6,706 nucleotides of DNA from Deltaproteobacteria bacterium (GCA_019312705.1 JAFDCW010000245.1:1-6706); one strand, 5' to 3'; shown: positions 1 to 5,904, numbered from the stretch's first letter. The notes: generated by a model from the sequence alone, not told the origin. Made by a program: numbers and translations.

Positions 1-32
1 AAAAGAGGCCACATCGCATGCGATGGGCCTCT
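1..32 (-). terminator. Rho-independent terminator of the small membrane-protein gene
   Basis: Bases 4-10 (AGAGGCC) pair perfectly with 26-32 (GGCCTCT). Inside that stem 12-16 (CATCG) pairs with 21-25 (CGATG) around a CATG loop, leaving A11 as a bulge. Read on the minus strand, the hairpin is followed by a run of four T (complement of 1-4) that reaches the window edge, so the full T-tract length is unknown. It lies about 35 bases beyond the stop codon of the minus-strand gene at 67-411, the right place and orientation to end that transcript. On the plus strand the bases after the hairpin are not T-rich, so it should work mainly in one direction. Confidence 0.75.
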
Positions 33-66
33 CTCTTCGTATACGTCGTTTCGACGCGCTCGCTTG

Positions 67-411
67 CTACTCGCTCGCGGGCGCCGCGGCCGGGGCTGCC
101 ACGTGGCCGCCTCCCGTGAGGGAGTAGCCGGCGCCGGCAACCGCAGTCACACCGACGATGAGCGACGCGATGACGACCACCGCGATGATCAGGTTGTCCC
201 CGACCGGCGTGAACCGGGCGATGGCGCCGATGATGGCGATCACGACGAAGATGACGATGCCAACGATGCCACCGGCGAGCACGCCGACGATCGCGCAGAC
301 GCTCATGATCGCAGCCAAGGCGAAGATGATGAGGTAGCTCGGCTGGGCGCCGATGCCCTGAGCCTTTTGCAGGAGGGCTACGTCCCGCGCGATGAGTCCA
401 GCGTCTTCCAT
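67..411 (-). CDS. Small three-helix membrane protein of unknown function
   Basis: This encodes a 114-residue protein that I do not recognise as a named family. Residues 1-24 form a short polar N-terminus, presumably cytosolic. They are followed by three hydrophobic stretches at about 26-48, 49-66 and 74-96, separated by only a short turn and by an RFTPVGDN loop (66-73). The tail (97-114) is Gly/Ala/Pro-rich and ends in Ser-Glu. There is no signal peptide cleavage site, cysteine motif or catalytic signature, so an integral inner-membrane protein is all that can be said. The reading frame stays open upstream to 720, but that part lies over the conserved start of surE and cannot be coding. ATG at 411 is the first start outside surE. 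No clear Shine-Dalgarno sequence precedes it. The gene is divergent from surE and is followed by a convincing terminator at 1-32, so it is probably a single-gene transcript. Confidence 0.72.
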   Translation of the reverse strand: MEDAGLIARDVALLQKAQGIGAQPSYLIIFALAAIMSVCAIVGVLAGGIVGIVIFVVIAIIGAIARFTPVGDNLIIAVVVIASLIVGVTAVAGAGYSLTGGGHVAAPAAAPASE

Positions 412-418
412 AGGGGGC

Positions 419-448
419 AAGCTACCGAAGGAAGGGGCGGGTTGTCCA
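419..448 (-). promoter_or_regulatory. Possible promoter for the small membrane-protein gene
   Basis: On the minus strand TGGACA (448-443, five of six matches to the -35 consensus) is followed after 18 bases by TAGCTT (424-419, three of six matches to the -10 consensus). The -10 element ends seven bases before the ATG at 411, so transcription would begin at or next to the start codon. This fits the absence of a Shine-Dalgarno sequence. Matches this loose are common by chance, so this is a suggestion only. Confidence 0.22.
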
Positions 449-470
449 GCGTCCGCTTCTGCGGTATTTG
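442..470 (+). promoter_or_regulatory. Possible promoter for surE-apt
   Basis: TTGTCC (442-447, four of six matches to the -35 consensus) is followed after 17 bases by TATTTG (465-470, three of six matches to the -10 consensus). The -10 element ends seven bases before the GTG start at 478, implying a leaderless or nearly leaderless message. Its -35 overlaps that of the divergent minus-strand candidate (443-448). The matches are weak. Confidence 0.22.
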
Positions 471-477
471 CCGCGCT

Positions 478-1299
478 GTGACGGAAAAACCCCTGATCCT
501 GGTCGCGAACGACGATGGCGTGGAAGCCCTTGGCAATAAGCTGCTCCGGGAGGCCCTCAGGCCCCTCGGGGACGTCTACACCGTGGCGCCGCGCCGAGAG
601 CAGAGCACCAACAGCCACGCATTGACGCTGCACAAGCCGCTGCGGCTCACGAAGGTGGAAGATCGCGTTTTCGCCGTCGACGGCACCCCGGCTGATTGCA
701 CCTACGTGGCTCTCTTTCATCGCGATCTCCTACCCCGCACCCCCGATATCGTCGTATCGGGGATCAACCGTGGCCCCAACCTCGGCAACGACATCCACTA
801 CTCGGGGACTGTTGCCGCAGCCCGCGAGGCCGCCTTTCGTGGCATTCCGTCGGTGGCCTTCTCCGCCCTGTCGGAGGACAACCTACCGACATGCGCGGAA
901 CTGGCGACGGACGTCGTGGCTCGGCTCCTCGACGTGTCGATCGGGGATGGCCCGGCGCCGCTCCTGAACGTGAACTTTCCGGCCGGTGAGATCGCGGGCA
1001 TTCGGGTCACTCGCCTCGGACGCCGCGCGTATCAAGACATGATCTCGGTGCGCACCGACCCCCGCGGCAGCGACTATATGTGGATCGGCGGCCCGGGCCC
1101 CAAGCCCCACGAGCAGATCGACGGATCCGACACCGAGGCCGTCGACGAGGGCTGGGCGTCGGTGACGCCCCTCGACCTCGACGCGACTCACGGCGACCAC
1201 TTCGGCATCGCAGCCTGGGTAGCGGGGGAGCGAGACGCCGAGACCGACGACGCCGACGGACAAACGGACGACGGCAAGAACGAGGAGAAGAGCGGATGA
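478..1299 (+). CDS. surE: 5'/3'-nucleotidase SurE (stationary-phase survival protein)
   Basis: SurE is a cytoplasmic, metal-dependent phosphatase that removes phosphate from nucleoside 5'- and 3'-monophosphates. The 273-residue product begins with the family hallmark LILVANDDG (residues 6-14), whose Asp12-Asp13 are the metal ligands. APRREQSTNSHALTL (37-51) supplies the active-site Ser43. VVSGINRGPNLGNDIHYSG (92-110), followed by TVAAAREAAFRGIP, is the SurE signature and holds the metal-binding Asn97. LLNVNFP (162-168) and SVTPLDLD (228-235) also match the family. The frame is open upstream to position 64, but only sequence from the GTG at 478 resembles SurE. No ATG lies nearby, and a TTG at 442 with purine-rich sequence before it would add 12 unrelated residues. 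The protein is about 20 residues longer than the 253-residue E. coli enzyme because of a very acidic tail (251-273, 12 Asp/Glu). Its stop codon overlaps the apt start, so the two are almost certainly cotranscribed. Confidence 0.95.
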   Translation: MTEKPLILVANDDGVEALGNKLLREALRPLGDVYTVAPRREQSTNSHALTLHKPLRLTKVEDRVFAVDGTPADCTYVALFHRDLLPRTPDIVVSGINRGPNLGNDIHYSGTVAAAREAAFRGIPSVAFSALSEDNLPTCAELATDVVARLLDVSIGDGPAPLLNVNFPAGEIAGIRVTRLGRRAYQDMISVRTDPRGSDYMWIGGPGPKPHEQIDGSDTEAVDEGWASVTPLDLDATHGDHFGIAAWVAGERDAETDDADGQTDDGKNEEKSG

Positions 1300-1826
1300 T
1301 CGACGAACGATTGGCGATGATCGCAAAGACGATCCGCGACGTGCCCGACTTTCCGAAGAAGGGCATCGTTTTCAAGGACATCACGCCGCTCTTGGCGGAC
1401 CCGACGGCCTTCGTCGCGAGCCTCGACGTGCTCGCCGAGCGCTACGCACGCGATCGCCCCGACGTCATCGTCGGCGTCGAGTCGCGCGGCTTCATCTTCG
1501 GCGCGGCCCTCGCTGCCCGGATGACCGCGAGCTTCGTGCCGGTGCGTAAGCCGGGCAAGCTTCCCTGGGAGTCGATCAGCATGGAGTACGAGCGCGAGTA
1601 CGGCACGGACACCATCGAGATGCACGTCGACGCCTTCCCCAAAGGCGCGAAGGTCCTGGTCATCGACGACCTCATCGCCACCGGCGGGACGGCCTGGGCG
1701 ACCTGCGAGCTCGTGAAGCAGCAGGGCGGCGACTTGCTCGGGGCCGCCTTCGTCGTCGAGCTCGCTTTCCTCAAGGGCCGCGAGCGCCTCGCTGGCGTCG
1801 ACGTCTTTTCGGTTCTCACCTACTAG
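1296..1826 (+). CDS. apt: Adenine phosphoribosyltransferase
   Basis: Apt is the cytoplasmic purine-salvage enzyme that converts adenine and PRPP to AMP and pyrophosphate. The 176-residue product is close to the 183 residues of the E. coli enzyme and collinear with it. It shows DFPKKGIVFKDITPLL (18-33), VGVESRGFIFGA (59-70), FVPVRKPGKLPWESIS (80-95) and YEREYGTDTIEMH (98-110). The PRPP-binding loop is VLVIDDLIATGGT (120-132), with the adjacent Asp124-Asp125 that contact the ribose. No key residue is missing. ATG at 1296 overlaps the surE stop in the form ATGA and is preceded by GAGGAG at 1282-1287 with eight bases between, a good Shine-Dalgarno site, so translational coupling to surE is likely. 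The pairing makes metabolic sense because SurE consumes AMP-type nucleotides and Apt regenerates AMP. The gene ends 16 bases from the stop codon of the convergent transporter gene. No terminator with a T-tract is visible in that gap. Confidence 0.96.
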   Translation: MIDERLAMIAKTIRDVPDFPKKGIVFKDITPLLADPTAFVASLDVLAERYARDRPDVIVGVESRGFIFGAALAARMTASFVPVRKPGKLPWESISMEYEREYGTDTIEMHVDAFPKGAKVLVIDDLIATGGTAWATCELVKQQGGDLLGAAFVVELAFLKGRERLAGVDVFSVLTY

Positions 1827-1842
1827 AGGGCGGCCGCCGCGC

Positions 1843-3243
1843 TCAGGCCCCGGCCGGCGCGTCGTCCCCGTTTGCGGTTCGGCGCACGGCCCGGACGACT
1901 ACGGGCACGCTCGCGGCGAGGACCATCGACAGCACTCCGGCGCCCATCCAGAGCGCGATCGCTGGACCGAAATCGTACTCGAGACTGTTGCCAACGCCTG
2001 TGACGTCGATGAGCACGCCGCTCAGGTACTCCTGAGCCGAGGCCGCGAGGTAGCTGAAGAGGCCGATGAAGCCCTTCACCGCACCGACAGCCTTCTTCGA
2101 GATGAGCTCGGCCGCGGTCAGGCCGCCGAGGAAGACCACCAGGCCGCCGATGCCGAAGCCGAAGATGCCGAGGGCGAGGGCGTCGATGGCGCGGCTCTCT
2201 GGGCCGAAGAAGAGAAGCGCCATTCCGCCGAGGTTGCAGAGGCCGAAGACGAAGGTCGGTAGTTGGCGATCGCTCCGGAAGAGCTTGTCGGAGATGATGC
2301 CGGAGAGCACGGCGCCGACGAGGCCCATGATCGGATAGGCGCCCATGGCGAAACCCGAATCGACGAGGGTGTAGCCCTTGGTTTCCTGGAGGAAGAGCAG
2401 GCCCCAGGAGTTGATGGCGTACCGCGAGACATACATCGAGGCGCAGGCGGCGCCGATGACCCACACGATGGGGCTTCGGAGGACGCCGAGCTGCGCCCGA
2501 AAGGTGCCCACGGATTTGGCCTTTGTCTTTTCTTCCGGTGGTTCGTCGAAGGCTTCGGGGGGGGTGGGCAGGCCGAGGGTCGCCGGGCGGTCTTCGTGGA
2601 ACATGAAGATGCCGAGGGCGACCAGGATGCAGAGCACGCCAGGGACGATGAAGCCCGACCGCCAGCCCCATGCGGCGACCACGCTCGAGGTGACGACGAA
2701 GGTGATGCCCTCGCCAATGTTGTGGGACCCCGCCCAGGTCGAGTACCGCGAGCCGCGGTACTTGGGTGAAAACCACTGGAAGATGGAGACCGCCGACGGC
2801 GCCGAGCCCATGGACTGGAACCATCCGTTGATGCCCCAGAGCACGATGAAGAAGAACGCGCCGGTGGTCAGGCCGAGGGCGATGTTGATGAGGGCCGAAA
2901 CGAAGAGGCCCAAGGCCATGAAGCGGCGGATGTTGGCGTGGTCCGAGAGGAAGCCGTTGGTAAAACGGCCGAAGGCGTAGGTGAAAAAGAGGGCCGAGCC
3001 CATCAGCCCCGCCTCGTCGATGGTGAGCACCCCGGCATCGAGCATCGGCTTTTTCGCGACCGAGAGGCTCAGGCGACAGGTGTAGAAGAACGAGTAGCCG
3101 ATGATCAGCGTGATGATGATCTTCCACTGCTTGCGCAGATACTCGGGCTTCGCATCGGTCGGCGTTTCGGCGAAACGCGGCGGCGCATCGGGGCCGGTCT
3201 TGAACCAATCGAGCAACGACAAGGTGCGAGGAGAGTAGAGCAT
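1843..3243 (-). CDS. Organophosphate:phosphate antiporter family transporter (GlpT/UhpT/UhpC-like MFS)
   Basis: This is a 466-residue integral inner-membrane protein of the major facilitator superfamily, OPA branch, whose members exchange phosphorylated compounds such as glycerol 3-phosphate or hexose phosphates for inorganic phosphate. About twelve hydrophobic segments lie between residues 39 and 452, with a charged central loop at 216-254. OPA landmarks seen by eye are GFLSDHANIRRF (97-108), GWFQSMGSAP (140-149), SHNIGEG (173-179) and ISDKLFRSDR (317-326). Arg57 (FFYTCR) and Arg274 (YVSRYAINSWG) match the two phosphate-binding arginines of GlpT (Arg45 and Arg269), and His174 matches GlpT His165. 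GlpT Lys46 is replaced by Leu58 and GlpT Lys80 by Arg93, so the substrate may not be glycerol 3-phosphate. UhpC-like sensing is possible, but no uhpAB-type two-component genes are adjacent. ATG at 3243 gives a normal N-terminus. The frame stays open far upstream only as antisense to the next gene. No strong Shine-Dalgarno sequence is visible. Confidence 0.9.
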   Translation of the reverse strand: MLYSPRTLSLLDWFKTGPDAPPRFAETPTDAKPEYLRKQWKIIITLIIGYSFFYTCRLSLSVAKKPMLDAGVLTIDEAGLMGSALFFTYAFGRFTNGFLSDHANIRRFMALGLFVSALINIALGLTTGAFFFIVLWGINGWFQSMGSAPSAVSIFQWFSPKYRGSRYSTWAGSHNIGEGITFVVTSSVVAAWGWRSGFIVPGVLCILVALGIFMFHEDRPATLGLPTPPEAFDEPPEEKTKAKSVGTFRAQLGVLRSPIVWVIGAACASMYVSRYAINSWGLLFLQETKGYTLVDSGFAMGAYPIMGLVGAVLSGIISDKLFRSDRQLPTFVFGLCNLGGMALLFFGPESRAIDALALGIFGFGIGGLVVFLGGLTAAELISKKAVGAVKGFIGLFSYLAASAQEYLSGVLIDVTGVGNSLEYDFGPAIALWMGAGVLSMVLAASVPVVVRAVRRTANGDDAPAGA

Positions 3244-3330
3244 TCGGGCGTCCCGGCGGCCCCGAATCCCCGGAATTGCGGGGCAACATGGGTGGTCTCG
3301 ATGCTGCTTAGGGGAGTTTAGGGGCGAACA
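3244..3330. promoter_or_regulatory. Divergent intergenic region with a hairpin and a direct repeat
   Basis: This 87-bp gap must hold the promoters of both the transporter (minus) and the two-module surface protein (plus). CCCCG (3268-3272) and CGGGG (3279-3283) can form a five-pair stem with a six-base loop. An overlapping alternative pairs GCCCCG (3259-3264) with CGGGGC (3279-3284). TTAGGGG occurs twice at 3308-3314 and 3318-3324. I could not find a convincing pair of -35 and -10 boxes on either strand. Confidence 0.4.
3308..3324 (+). repeat. Direct repeat TTAGGGG, two copies 10 bp apart
   Basis: Two identical seven-base copies (3308-3314 and 3318-3324) start exactly ten bases apart, so both would face the same side of the DNA helix, as in many regulator binding sites. 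The second copy also provides AGGGG six bases before the ATG at 3331 and may simply be its ribosome binding site. Confidence 0.4.
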
Positions 3331-5847
3331 ATGGTCCCCGACCTGCCCCATCGGTACACCAGAGTCATGAGGTCGTATCGTTTTCCATTCGCGTGCACAC
3401 TCGCACTCGCCGTCGTTCTCTCCTTCGCTTTCGTCGGGGCGGCGCAGGCGGAAGTCTTCGTCGAAGAGGCTTTCGATGACGGGGCGCTGACCGACCGCGG
3501 TTGGTACGACTCGACCTCCGTCGACATCGTGACCGACGGATGCCACGCCGGCGGCTGCCTCCGGTATCACTTCGCCGTCGGCGACGTGACGCCGTCCGGG
3601 AGAGGCGCGATGCGCATCCAGTTCCCCGAGAGCCAGGTCGTCTACCTGCGCTACTTCGCGCGTTACAGCGACAACTGGGAGTTTCGGCCTAGCTACGGCC
3701 CTCACGAGCTCTACTTCCTGACCAATATGGACAGCCGCTGGATCGGCCCCGCCGAGACGCACCTGACGGTTTACGTCGAGCACGTCGAAGGCCGCGGCAT
3801 CGTGAGCGCCCAGGACACCCTCAACGTCGACATGTCGCGGATCGGCGACGACCTGCGCACGGTCACCGAGGACCGCGGCGTGCACGGTTGCAATGGTGCG
3901 CCGGACGGCCACGGTGATGGCGACTGCTACCGCTCGGGATCCGTCTACCGCAACGGTCGCCTCCTCGCGCGCTCCCCCGAAGAGGTCTTCACCGCGACCC
4001 CGGGCCCCAGGTTTCAGGGAGACTGGCACGAGATCATCGCCGAGATCCGCCTGAACACCGTCGGTGCCGGGACGACCAACGCCGATGGAGTCGTGCGCTA
4101 CTACTGCGACGGAGAACTCCTCTACGAGGCCGAGGACGTCGTCCTCCGTACGAGCGAAAACCCCGGCGCCGCCTTCGACCAGTTTCTCATCGGGCAGTAC
4201 TTCCACGACGGGGCGCCCCGGGCACAGGACTGGTTCCTCGATGAGCTGGTGATCGCCGACACGGCGGCGGAGGTTGGCCTCGGAGCGACCTCGACCCCCC
4301 CGACGGACCCGACGGACCCGACGGACCCTGCGCCCATGGATGAACCCGGTGCCGATGGTGGCGTGCCGATGGGAGGCCCGGGCGGCGCCGATGGTGCAGT
4401 CACCGCCCCGACGGGGGACGGGGGCACGACGACCGCTCCTCCCGCGACCGACGCCGCCGGCATGACCGGTGGATGTACGGTCAGTCCCGGCGCGACGAAG
4501 AGCTCCGGTTGGGCACCGCTCTTCGCCGGCTTCCTGGGCTTCCTGGGCTTGCTGCTTCGTGGTTCCCGGCGCCGCCGACTGTTCCGGCGGGCAGCTACCG
4601 TGGCCGCGGTGGCTGGCGTGATGCTCGTGATGCTCGTTCCCCGGGCAGCGGACGCATCCATCTGCGACGACCCGGCCGCCGAGTGGCTCATGTGCGAGGA
4701 CTTCGAGGGCGCAGATGCCGGTTGGGCCAGCTGGTTCGCGTCGTCGGACTTCGTCGAGTGCCGTGGATGTTCCGGCGACATGAACAATCCGGACCGGCTC
4801 TACCTGAGCGACGACGCCGACCACGTCTTCGAGGGCGACTACGCGATGCATATGCCGGCCGCCGCCGGCGCCAACTTCCAGGGTGCGGAGCTCGTCTATC
4901 GCCACTGCGCAGGGGAGGGTCGGCAGGGCTGCGACCTCATCAACCACGACCAGCTTTATCTGCGCACCCGGGTCAAGCTCGCGGCGGAACACAACTACGT
5001 GCACCACTTCCTGAGCCTCGGCGGCACACGGCCGACCGCCTACTGGGAGGGCAGCGGCAACGCCGGGTGCCGTCCCAACGGCTACCGCCACGCCGGTACC
5101 ACCGTCGACTTCAACAGCGACCGCGGGCTCTTCTTTTACACCTACCACCCGGAGATGCGCTGTGACGCGGGGGGCTACTGCAGTGGCAGCTACGCGACGA
5201 ACATCTGCAACGGGTGTGCGGGCAAGGACATGGCCTGCGACAGCGGGCCCGAGTGTTGCTGGGGCAATCTCTTTCGATCACCCGAGCCGGTGCCCATGCC
5301 CCGGGGCGAGTGGGCCTGCCTCGAGGTGAAGATGAAGATCAATACCCCCGGCTCGAGCGATGGCGAGATGGCCTTCTGGCTCAACGACACGTTGATCCAC
5401 GAAGAAGGCGGCATGAACTGGCGCGACGTCGGGGAGCTCGGCCTGAACCGCGCGAACATGAGCCACTACATCGCCGATGGCGACGCCGACCGCCCGAATC
5501 GAATCTCCTTCGACGACTTCATCGTGAGCACCGAGCGTATCGGTTGTGACATGACGCCGACGCCTCCTGCGATGCCGGAAGACGACGGGGGTGTGATGGC
5601 CGGCGCCGACGGGGGCGCGCCGGAGCCGGCGGCCGACAGCGGAACCGGCGGCCCGCCGACGTCAACCGATGGCGACGGCGGAGGCGGCCGTGGCGATACT
5701 TCTGGGACGGGCATGACCACGGGGGAGATGACCGGGGGGTGCAGCGCCACCGAGGTGGCCTCGCCGTCCCACGCCCCATGGTTGTGGCTCGCTTTCCTCC
5801 CGCTAGCCCTCGTGCTCCGGCGAGGCCGTCGCCGCACCGGCCGCTGA
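3331..5847 (+). CDS. Two-module exported protein with two signal peptides and two sorting signals
   Basis: The 838-residue product is of unknown function. It reads as two complete surface-protein precursors in one open frame. Module 1 has a signal peptide (hydrophobic core about 21-36, AQA cleavage after residue 40), a beta-rich jelly-roll or polysaccharide-lyase-like domain (41-316), a Thr/Asp/Pro/Gly linker (317-377), then MTGGC (378-382), a membrane helix (394-409) and an arginine cluster (410-420). Module 2 has a second hydrophobic signal (421-437, ADA cleavage after 442), a related but more cysteine-rich domain (443-741), a Gly/Asp linker, MTGGC (800-804), a helix (816-829) and a final arginine cluster. 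The two domains share the order YLR...(H)x(Y/F)xxxLxN/G-like strands, G(D/E)W followed by alternating strands, a short carbohydrate-lectin-like hairpin and a final DE/DF-hydrophobic strand, so I infer an ancient duplication. ATG at 3331 follows AGGGG with good spacing. ATG at 3367 would give a more compact signal peptide (28 residues) but lacks such a site. It is divergent from the transporter. The enzymatic role is unproven and could be only carbohydrate binding. Confidence 0.82.
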   Translation: MVPDLPHRYTRVMRSYRFPFACTLALAVVLSFAFVGAAQAEVFVEEAFDDGALTDRGWYDSTSVDIVTDGCHAGGCLRYHFAVGDVTPSGRGAMRIQFPESQVVYLRYFARYSDNWEFRPSYGPHELYFLTNMDSRWIGPAETHLTVYVEHVEGRGIVSAQDTLNVDMSRIGDDLRTVTEDRGVHGCNGAPDGHGDGDCYRSGSVYRNGRLLARSPEEVFTATPGPRFQGDWHEIIAEIRLNTVGAGTTNADGVVRYYCDGELLYEAEDVVLRTSENPGAAFDQFLIGQYFHDGAPRAQDWFLDELVIADTAAEVGLGATSTPPTDPTDPTDPAPMDEPGADGGVPMGGPGGADGAVTAPTGDGGTTTAPPATDAAGMTGGCTVSPGATKSSGWAPLFAGFLGFLGLLLRGSRRRRLFRRAATVAAVAGVMLVMLVPRAADASICDDPAAEWLMCEDFEGADAGWASWFASSDFVECRGCSGDMNNPDRLYLSDDADHVFEGDYAMHMPAAAGANFQGAELVYRHCAGEGRQGCDLINHDQLYLRTRVKLAAEHNYVHHFLSLGGTRPTAYWEGSGNAGCRPNGYRHAGTTVDFNSDRGLFFYTYHPEMRCDAGGYCSGSYATNICNGCAGKDMACDSGPECCWGNLFRSPEPVPMPRGEWACLEVKMKINTPGSSDGEMAFWLNDTLIHEEGGMNWRDVGELGLNRANMSHYIADGDADRPNRISFDDFIVSTERIGCDMTPTPPAMPEDDGGVMAGADGGAPEPAADSGTGGPPTSTDGDGGGGRGDTSGTGMTTGEMTGGCSATEVASPSHAPWLWLAFLPLALVLRRGRRRTGR
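4303..4329 (+). repeat. Three tandem Thr-Asp-Pro codon repeats in the first linker
   Basis: Three nine-base units (ACG GAC CCG) encode TDPTDPTDP at residues 325-333. Only the last base of the third copy differs. They open the low-complexity linker between the first folded domain and the first membrane anchor. The near-perfect DNA identity suggests recent slippage and possible length variation between strains. Confidence 0.8.
4462..4590 (+). other. Internal GC-helix-Arg sorting signal ending module 1
   Basis: Residues 378-420 have the layout of a myxobacterial C-terminal sorting signal: MTGGC, a short polar spacer, the hydrophobic helix WAPLFAGFLGFLGLLL (394-409) and an arginine cluster at 410, 413-416 and 419-420. 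In this family the signal normally sits at the extreme C-terminus and is processed by a myxosortase-type (rhombosortase-like) membrane protease. Here a further 418 residues follow it. Two direct copies of TTCCTGGGC (4531-4548) encode FLGFLG within the helix. Confidence 0.75.
4567..4656 (+). other. Internal signal peptide starting module 2
   Basis: Residues 413-442 look like a Sec signal peptide inside the protein. They have a positive n-region (RRRRLFRR, 413-420), a hydrophobic core (AATVAAVAGVMLVMLVP, 421-437) and a cleavage-type RAADA end with small residues at -3 and -1 (Ala440, Ala442), followed by Ser443. The arginines also belong to the preceding sorting signal. No well-placed ATG with a ribosome site lies in front of the arginines. 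ATG 4621 falls inside the hydrophobic core, so independent initiation of module 2 would need TTG 4549, GTG 4600 or a similar start. Confidence 0.7.
5728..5844 (+). other. C-terminal GC-helix-Arg sorting signal ending module 2
   Basis: Residues 800-838 carry MTGGC (800-804), a Ser/Glu/Pro spacer, a hydrophobic helix (APWLWLAFLPLALVL, 815-829) and arginines at 830, 831, 833-835 and 838 just before the stop. It has the same MTGGC start and the same layout as the internal signal at residues 378-420, at the normal terminal position for myxobacterial surface anchoring. Confidence 0.85.
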
Positions 5848-5904
5848 CCGGGCACGGGTCGAGGCAAGCCCCATACGCACGCGTCCGGCTCTGCGCCCCG
5901 GTCA
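5845..5904. repeat. 8-bp inverted repeat spanning the stop codon
   Basis: TGACCGGG (5845-5852, beginning at the stop codon) is perfectly complementary to CCCGGTCA (5897-5904), enclosing 44 bases. It could close a long hairpin at the end of the message, but no T-tract follows, so it is not a classical terminator. I see no gene in the rest of 5848-6000. Confidence 0.35.

Noticed and set aside
64..477. Upstream extension of the surE frame to position 64
   Set aside because: The extra 138 residues are Asp/Arg-rich, have no SurE similarity and lie antisense to the small membrane-protein gene. SurE homology begins only at the GTG at 478.
412..720. N-terminal extension of the small membrane-protein frame to position 720
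   Set aside because: It lies opposite the conserved SurE active-site region and its sequence is not membrane-like. The hydrophobic protein begins naturally at ATG 411.
1827..1842. Palindromic GGCGGCCGCC between apt and the transporter as a bidirectional terminator
   Set aside because: The ten-base palindrome has no loop and no T-tract on either side, so it does not form a standard terminator.
1823..3289. 488-residue minus-strand frame overlapping the transporter in another phase
   Set aside because: It is very rich in Arg, His and Pro with no hydrophobic segments, a typical shadow of a GC-rich transporter gene.
3308..3324. Telomere-like TTAGGG repeats
   Set aside because: There are only two copies with a three-base spacer inside a bacterial-type intergenic region, so resemblance to telomeric repeats is coincidental.
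4122..4787. 221-residue minus-strand frame with Pro/Ser/Gly-rich sequence
   Set aside because: It mirrors the low-complexity linker of the plus-strand gene, has no recognisable start signal and no domain.
3244..5148. Long minus-strand frame extending the transporter to 1101 residues
   Set aside because: The extra 635 residues are antisense to the two-module gene and have the Val/Ala/Asp/Arg-rich look of a GC-rich shadow frame. The transporter N-terminus is complete at 3243.
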